DNA of 64,000 nt from assembly GCF_030247185.1 (NCBI RefSeq), contig NC_080570.1, positions 128,270,650 to 128,334,649 of the forward strand, given 5' to 3'. Shown piece after piece: positions 57,469-64,000 of this stretch. The notes beneath the pieces were generated by a model, which saw nothing but the letters and a program-made list of their open reading frames with translations, searched no databases and was not told the origin of the DNA. Position numbers and translations under genes: made by a program. The DNA comes from Malaya genurostris (taxonomy: Eukaryota > Arthropoda > Insecta > Diptera > Culicidae). Position 1 is the first letter of the stretch, and every line of letters begins with the position of its first letter.

Positions 57469-58099
57469 GTAAGAAATTTTAGGAGAGCTCGAGTGAACGG
57501 CGCTCTCAACTCTCTTTTTGTTTTGATCGTGTTACATATACGTAGTTTCTGTCTGCCGAAGCTAGTGGTAATTTTCGATTTTCAGTCAGAAAATAGCCGG
57601 ATTAGGGAAAAATCAGTTGCCGTGTGTAACAGCGTTATCCGATAATATTAGAGCAGAACTTGTTGATTTTTGGTATGTACAAGATAAGCCGCTAGTTGTG
57701 TGACATCAATAGTTTGAAACAAATCCGTTCGATTGTGATTCACCCAGAAGGTAGTTTCTTGATACAGATAAAAATATGTAAAAAGAGAAAGGCAGCGAAA
57801 TGATTGTTGCTCTACCCGTCGAAAGACGAAGTTTTTGTAGTATGGATGAAATTTTTGATTAAGGTTGAAAAGTTTTTGATAAGTAGGCATCAGTTTGCAA
57901 ATATTTGAACAAATCTGAAGCAAAAAAAAAAAACAGGTCCGGTTGATGTACCTGAAATTCGATGAGATTTTGATTGTAAAGTCACTCCCAATCTAAAATT
58001 GATTTTTCTGGAAAAAGTTGACTATCAATCTGATTGTTTTTTTCGACAGCCAATGAGAGTTATCAAAAACTGATAAGCTGATTATTTTTATCATTCCAG

Positions 58100-58197
58100 G
58101 CACGCTGACTAAGTTTCCATACGTCATAGCTGCGACTAAGCCTCTGGATGTGCGGTGTTGTCACCTGTGCTGCTCCAACGAGCCATCGGCACCTGAA
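58100..58197 (+). other. BTBD9 5' UTR part of first coding exon
   Basis: ATTTTTATCATTCCAG|GC is a good acceptor at 58,099. From there to the ATG the frame is open (TLTKFPYVIAATKPLDVRCC and on) but has no ATG, so I read it as UTR; an upstream coding exon joined in frame cannot be excluded. Confidence 0.5.
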
Positions 58198-60212
58198 ATG
58201 AGCAGCCAAAGTCACAAGATGTCCGGACCGCACCAGTCGACTGCCAGCAAACCGGTGAGCGAAGAGATAGCTCTGACGGCTCAATTTAGCGAACAGATGG
58301 CTCAACTCTGCATGTCGAACGATTATTCCGATGTGACGTTCATAGTCGAGAATGAAAAGTTACCGGCGCATCGGGTTATTCTGGCCGCGCGGAGTGAATA
58401 CTTTCGGGCTCTTCTGTACGGTGGTTTGTCGGAGTCGCATCAAGATGAAATTCACCTGAAGATCCCGTTGAAGGCGTTCAAAGCGCTGCTGAAATATATT
58501 TACTCCGGAAATATGTCCCTTGCGCAGATGAAGGAAGAAAACATACTCGATACGTTGGGTTTAGCTAATCAGTACGGATTCACCGATCTGGAAATTGCCA
58601 TCTCGGATTACCTCCGGCAGGTTTTATCGCTGAATAATGTGTGCGCAATTCTAGATGCCGCCAAATTGTTTGGTCTCGATGGACTGATTAACGTCTGCCA
58701 TTCATTTCTGGATCGGAATGCGGGCGAAATTCTGCAACACGAAACCTTCAAGAGTCTGTCGGAAGAATCGATTTGCAGTCTGTTGATGAGGGATTCTTTT
58801 TTTGCGCCGGAAGTACAGATTTTTCAGGCGGTTGATGAATGGAGCAAGTACAACGGAGAGGGCGTCAATGTCGAAGCGGTCGTTTCGAAGGTTCGTTTTT
58901 CGTTAATGACACTGGAACAGTTACTGCATGTCGTGCGGCCGTCCGGTATATTGGATCCGGATCATCTGTTGGATGCGATCGCCGATAAAACAGCATCCAC
59001 TCAGCTACCGTACCGAGGCGCGTTGTGTAAGAAAAATGCGATGGTTGTCGCTGGAGAATTGAATGTAACACATTTGTTTTTTTTTCTAGGGCCAGAAGAG
59101 AATGTAGCCTGTAAGGAGTTCAGTTCGCGTACCGTTCAAGGCGAGTACAGACCGGCATTACTGGATGGCGATACGAACTCGTACGACATGGACAAAGGTT
59201 ACACGCGGCATTCGATCAGCGATACAGGCGTTTCGCCGGGAATCATTGTTCAGCTCGGGAAAATGTTCATAATTAATCACATTAAAATTCTTCTGTGGGA
59301 TCGGGATACGAGGTCATACTCGTACTATGTGGAAGTTTCGGTTGATCAAGCGAACTGGGAACGGGTAGTAGATCATACAGATTACTTTTGTCGATCGTGG
59401 CAGTTCCTGTACTTTCCGTCGCGGGCCGTTCGCTATATTCGGCTAGTTGGAACTCACAATACGGTCAACAACATATTCCATGTGGTCGCTTTGGAAGCGA
59501 TGTACACTGAGAAAACGATTCCGGTAGTGAATGGCATCGTCGCGCCCCACTCGAACGTGGCTACGGTGGATCGAAGTGCTACCGTAGTGGAGGGAGTGAG
59601 CCGCACCCGAAACGTGCTGTTGAATGGTGATGTGAAAAATTACGATTGGGATTCGGGATACACATGTCATCAGCTGGGCAGTGGAGTAATTTTGGTTCAG
59701 CTCGGTCAACCGTACTGGATCGGTTCATTGCGACTGTTGCTGTGGGACTGTGATGAACGGTCGTACAGTTTTTACATCGAAACTTCAACCAATTTGAAAC
59801 AATGGGATATGGTTGTCGATAAGAAAAATGAACTGCTGAAATCCTGGCAACACTTCACATTTGACCCGAAAATTGTTGTGTACATCAAAATAGTCGGAAC
59901 TCACAACACAGCCAATGAGGTACTAGATTTCTGCTCTCTTCAGTGAGAAAGAAGATAAAATTGTATTCTACTTTTCCATTCCAGATTTTCCACTGTGTAC
60001 ACTTCGAGTGCCCATCGCAGGATCCAAAGTACGTCAAGAATAATATGCGCGACGGAATGCTTCTTCTGGGGTTGACGGGAAGTTCCTTACAGCCGGCCAT
60101 AGCAGGTAGCAGTGCACTGGCGGCATCGGCATCAGCAAGTCCCGAAACAACCGAACCACAACCCAGTACAAGTCGGGAAAGTACTGTCTCTACTCGGGAA
60201 CTTGTGGATTGA
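58198..60212 (+). CDS. BTBD9: BTB/POZ domain-containing protein 9 homologue, three coding exons
   Basis: Joined exons 58198-59026, 59090-59919 and 59985-60212: 1,887 nt, 628 residues. Domains: BTB at about 36-140 (NDYSDVTFIVENEKLPAHRV, ARSEYFRALLYGG), BACK at about 145-255 (NNVCAILDAAKLFGLDGLIN), then two discoidin-like F5/8 C domains at about 290-430 and 445-570 (LLDGDTNSYDMDKGYTRHS; LLNGDVKNYDWDSGYTCHQL; each ending with a VGTHNT block), and a Ser/Thr/Pro-rich tail. Both introns are short (63 and 65 bp); removing them restores RGALWPEEN and GTHNTANEIFHCVHFECP, the family's reading. BTBD9 proteins are thought to be Cullin-3 adaptors, studied in sleep and iron/dopamine phenotypes; this role is from the family. 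The ATG at 58198 is the first in frame. Confidence 0.95.
59027..59089 (+). other. BTBD9 intron 1, 63 bp, stop-free and in frame
   Basis: GTAAGA ... TTTTTTTTTCTAG. The length is a multiple of three and no stop is present, so the unspliced message would encode 21 extra residues between the BACK and first discoidin domain (and Cys for Trp at the junction). The loss of the conserved RGALWPEEN shows it is a genuine intron. Confidence 0.9.
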
Positions 60213-60782
60213 GAATTGCCGATAATTTTTCTAATTGAAAAACTGTCACTGTTATTTTAGTCGAAATGGAAACGGAAAACGATAACTTATTTTTACTTAG
60301 CTACCAGCACAGTTCATCACGTTTTATGCAGATTTATGTCTATAAAATATTGCTCGAAATTTAAAAACTTTTAAAATATTTGAAGACAAACATTACATAA
60401 TGTATTAGTTTGCTTTCTCTTTCGCCTTTTGCGGTACTACCGTCAATCCTTTCTTCTGATTCGTTTCATAGAATTATTATTAAAATCACAAACTTTCGAA
60501 CTGAACGTAAGAAATTATTGAAAGAGAAAGTAAACAAAACGAAACTGCACGTCGATCCATTTCTAATGCTTGTCGAAATTTATTTGTCAAATTTTGATAA
60601 TGGCTTCTATTATTCAAGAATGCACTGTAATTCAAAGGACTTTGAAAAAGTTTTTCTTGAAGGATAACTATATATTCAAACATACTTGTCACTAGATGTC
60701 AAGTACATTACGATTACTTGTATATTTTATTTATTTTTACACATCGACTGTTTCGATGATATTTTATCATAAAGAATGAGGA

Positions 60783-60788
60783 AATAAA
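60783..60788 (+). promoter_or_regulatory. BTBD9 poly(A) signal
   Basis: AATAAA 571 nt after the stop codon, in an AT-rich 3' UTR without other coding or repeat features. Confidence 0.6.
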
Positions 60789-61013
60789 TTATGTTTATTC
60801 GATTCAATTTATTTTTATTGAGGTATTCTTTATTGGCTTTGATTAGAGCTAATCCTAACTCACCCATGGTTATATAACTAAACACTCAGTATTGGAGAAA
60901 AAATTAAAATTTTGAAAATCGCGACTAATTTTTCACAAGTGATACCACATGGTAAAAAATCAGTTGTGAAAAGTTCACTTAGCGAACATTCTTCTCGATG
61001 ATAACACATGGAT

Positions 61014-61745
61014 CAATAAGTCCCAAGACTAACAATGGAAACAACATTTATTTTTTGCAAAATTTTTTTTTTATTCATCAACATAATCACCTTTTTGGGT
61101 GATACAATGGTTTCAACGTTTTTCCAATTTTTCAATACCATGTTTATAAAAAAATTTATCTTTCGCTTCAAAATAAGCTTCAGTTTCAGCGATGACCTCC
61201 TCATTTGAGCCAAATCTTTTTTCCTGGAGCATTTTTTTAAGATCAGCAAAGAGCCAGTAGTCACTGGGGGCTAAATCTGGCGAGTATGGGGTGTGGGGAA
61301 GCAGATCAAAGCTCAATTCGTTCAATTTAAACTGCTTTCTGAATCATCGACTCGTTGCTGTTGTTGCGTTTGTTCCATCAAAAGCAATCGCGGCACCCAC
61401 TTGGAAAAAACCTTTTTCAAGCTCAATTTTTCATGATGGATAGTAAATACACTTCCATATGATATCTGTGTCATCTCAGCAATCTCACGAAGCTTCACTT
61501 TACGATCTTTCATTATAATTTTTGTCACTTCACTCACATTTTCCGGTGTAACGGCTTCCACCGGTCTACCCGAGCGTTCCGCGTCATTTGTGTCGGTACG
61601 ACCACGTATAAACTCGGTGAACCACCGACAAATCGTTGCTTTTGATGGACAAGGGTCCAGATAACATTTTTCAATCTATCGTTTCGCTTGCACGGAGTTT
61701 TTACCCATTAAAAAACAATGTTTTATCAAAACGATAACTCAGCTG
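61014..61745 (-). mobile_element. internally deleted mariner element
   Basis: The terminal repeat at the low end reads (minus) TTAGTCTTGGGACTTATTG then ATCC. Transposase pieces: KHCFLMGKNSVQAK, KATICRWFTEFIRGRTDTND, PENVSEVTKIIMKDRKVKL, REIAEMTQISYGSVFTIHHE, KWVPRLLLMEQ, DDSESSLN; then, directly joined, FDLLPHTPYSPDLAPSDYWL, ADLKKMLQEKRFGSNEEVI and YFEAKDKFFYKHGIEKLEKR. The stretch with the first two catalytic Asp (MDET to HQDNA) is deleted, so it is non-autonomous. Less decayed than the other mariners here. Confidence 0.88.
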
Positions 61746-61749
61746 TTTC

Positions 61750-62095
61750 TGCCCAAGTAGCATGTTAAGTTGCTGTCCTGTATTTTTCTACTGATTGTGC
61801 AATTAATCAAGTTAGTTTATATCACTATTTTAGTAACTGTTGTGTTATGGGAAAAGCGCAATTTTTCTGTGTTGTGCAACATATCCTTAAGTTCTTCCGT
61901 TATTGCGAATATTTATTCACAACGATTGTGCAACTGATACAAAAACTCATGCGTCGATCCCATCACAAAGGGAGTAATAAAATCAGCGAAAAAACAATTG
62001 TGAAACTCGTTAAAATTACTACGTAATGTAAACAAGAAATGGAATGACGTTTACAAAAACATAATAAACTTAATTTCTAATGAATAAGTTTCACA
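61750..62095. other. no recognised feature
   Basis: AT-rich DNA between the mariner and the LINE; possibly includes the LINE's 5' flank. No ORF1 is visible. Confidence 0.35.
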
Positions 62096-62100
62096 TTTGA

Positions 62101-64000
62101 TTTTCAATACAACTGCTCTTAACACTTATCTTTCCCTACCTCTACTTATCTTTCCCTACCTCTACGCAGATCAATCCCCTCTCGGCCCCCGTACAAACAA
62201 CAAAATTTGCACAGAACCAGTACACAAAACCAATCACCTCGATTGTTTCTACCCGCTTCACGTCTCTATCGTCAAACTGCCCCCCGTACTCCAATAATGA
62301 ACTCGTTATCACCAATTCCGCACCGCACATCCACAGAAACACTGGTTTGAATATTTACTACCAGAATATTGGGGGAATGAACCGTTCTATCATTGACTAC
62401 CATCTTGCATGTACTGACGCAGAATACGATGTATATGCCTTCACGGAAACCTGGCTGAATGAGAATACGTTAAACACGCAGATCTTCGATCGTTCTTACT
62501 CCGTATACCGGCAGGACCGAAACTGTCGAAATAGTTGCAAAAAGAGCGGCGGTGGAATCTTGATTGCCTGTCGCTCAAAATTCAATTCTCGCTTGGTGCC
62601 TACCTTGAACTGCGACAATGTCAAGCAAATTTGGATCGCTATCACGTTCCCTCATTTTACGCTATACTTGTGTGTGCTTTACCTCCCTCCTGATCGAGTG
62701 AATGATCTAGACCTGATCGAACAGCACTTGAGTTCACTTTCATTGATAAGCGATACTATGCGTTTAAATGATAAAATCGTTATCTTGGGGGATTTCAATC
62801 AACCCGGTATTAAATGGATTCGAGGTTCTTGCGATTATCTCTATCCGGATGCTACGTGCACTACAAAATCGCATACTTCAGTACGACTGCTCGATGATTA
62901 TAACACTGCTGGTCTAGTTCAGTTGAACGATAACTACAACAGTAACAATCGCCTCCTAGATCTATGCTTTGCCAGTCATGAATTGTCTAGTACTTGTTCC
63001 ATAACCATCGCACCTTCGCCACTAGTTAAATTGTGTCGTCATCACCCCCCTCTTCTGTTCAATATACCGGAACATTCACCAACTGTATTCAGTAAAACCT
63101 CTGAAACCACTTACTACGACTTTAAAAATGGAAACTTCGATTCTATGAATCAGTTCTTACTATCATTGAATTGGATGAGCCTATTTTCTAATAGCGATTG
63201 CAATTCCGTTGCTACGTTATGGACTCATATAATGTCGTACTCCATCGAACAATTCATACCCAAAAAAATTCGACGAGAATCGGTCCATCCTCCATGGTCT
63301 AATATGACTTTGAAACGTTATAAGCGCGCTAAGCGGTCTGCGCTGAGAAAATTAACTAAGCGTCCCTCGATCCAATTACGATCTCATTATATGCACCTTA
63401 ACAACCGCTATAAACGATTGAACAAAATATTACATCAAAACCATCTTCTTCGTATACAAAATAATCTAAGAATAAACCCGAAACGCTTCTGGAATCATGT
63501 GAACGAACAGAGGAAAGAAGCAGGACTACCAAACCAGATGTTTCTTGGCGATACTGAATCATCGGCTTTAATTGATATTTGTAACCATTTTAGCAGTGTA
63601 TTTTCGCACGAAATCATATCCGATGATCAAATATCCAAAGCTATTATCAACGTTCCTCGTCGTTCTCCAATTGGCCCGCACCCTTTAATTACTGATACTA
63701 TGATTGCAAAAGCGTGCTCTAAATTGAAATCATCCTCGAATGCTGGTCCAGATGGAATTCCCTCTTTAGTTTTAAGAAAATGCTCGAGCAGCCTATTAAT
63801 TCCACTATCGATACTGTTCAACTTATCACTTAATTCAGGTACGTTTCCCGACATCTGGAAGAAATCTTTCATTTTCCCTGTGTTCAAAAAGGGAAACAAA
63901 TCTGATGTTTCTAATTATCGTGGGATAGCCGCACTATGCGCTGTATCCAAATTACTTGAAATTATTGTTCTCGAATTCGTTACGCATAACTGCAACAACT
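62101..64000 (+). mobile_element. non-LTR retrotransposon ORF2 (endonuclease and start of RT), runs off the window
   Basis: One frame stays open from 62,101 to the window end (633 codons). Endonuclease (APE type): NIYYQNIGGMNRSIIDYHL, YDVYAFTETWLNE (catalytic Glu), KSGGGILIACRSKF, VILGDFNQPGIKW-like (IVILGDFNQPGIKW, Asp/Asn), NNRLLDLCFAS (Asp) and a closing CRHHPPL (His). A linker follows (WNHVNEQRKEAGLPNQMFLG), then the RT N-terminus: SSNAGPDGIPSLVLRKCSS, FPDIWKKSFIFPVFKKGNKS, NYRGIAALCAVSKLLEIIV. The first ATG (62,377) lies inside the endonuclease's first motif, so the ORF2 start is missing or uses another codon. An intact frame over 1.9 kb means a young copy. Jockey/CR1 group, clade not resolved. 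Confidence 0.9.

Noticed and set aside
59443..59788. minus-strand frames inside BTBD9
   Set aside because: Shadows of the BTBD9 coding sequence.

Overview
The window looks like a gene-poor piece of an insect nuclear genome, most likely a culicine mosquito. It is AT-rich, its introns carry GT..AG borders, and most of the DNA is decayed transposable-element sequence. The species assignment is inference from the style of the repeats; no marker sequence is present.

Two host genes are well supported. (1) A TBP-related factor 2 gene (Trf2/TBP-like) lies on the minus strand. Its coding exons are 13785-12691, 12613-12361 and 1415-979, giving a 594-residue protein with a Gln/Ser/Thr/His-rich N-terminus, a TBP-like core and an acidic tail. 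The last core segment and the tail are separated from the rest by a 10.9-kb intron packed with transposon debris. A non-coding first exon on the same strand near 48.3-47.65 kb, ending in a consensus splice donor, is the best candidate for its promoter; if so the gene spans about 47 kb. (2) A BTBD9 gene lies on the plus strand: coding exons 58198-59026, 59090-59919 and 59985-60212, 628 residues, BTB + BACK + two discoidin (F5/8 C) domains. It has a probable 5' UTR exon just upstream and a poly(A) signal at 60783.

Layout: 0-1 kb Trf2 3' flank; 1.4-12.4 kb Trf2 intron 2 (MITEs, three mariner remnants, non-LTR 3' half, minisatellite, SINE); 12.4-14.2 kb Trf2 5' coding part; 14.6-17.8 kb LINE ORF1 pseudogene, I-type LINE 3' end and RT fragment; 18-30 kb dispersed repeats, SINE copies, a Tc1/mariner relic and GAATTC-rich quasi-tandem repeats split by an insertion; 30.6-32.1 kb an exon-like fragment beside a 1.2-kb tandem repeat; 32.4-36 kb a mariner with a nested LINE tail, and a LINE 3' end; 36-47 kb mostly featureless with LINE fragments; 47.6-48.5 kb promoter-like DNA; 48.9-52.5 kb DNA transposons, including two nested palindrome-bearing elements and a transposon both of whose ends are 3' ends; 54.7-56.8 kb nested inverted repeats and a strong hairpin; 57.3-60.8 kb BTBD9; 61-64 kb a deleted mariner and an open LINE ORF2 running off the window.

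The two genes are not functionally linked as far as I can see: one encodes a nuclear core-promoter factor for TATA-less genes, the other a BTB adaptor. The most unusual structures are the DD41D-type transposon with two identical 176-bp 3' ends, the nested elements carrying a GGTACCCGGGTACC palindrome, the orphan exon-like fragment abutting a satellite, and an in-frame stop-free 63-bp intron in BTBD9. I found no convincing undescribed multi-gene system.
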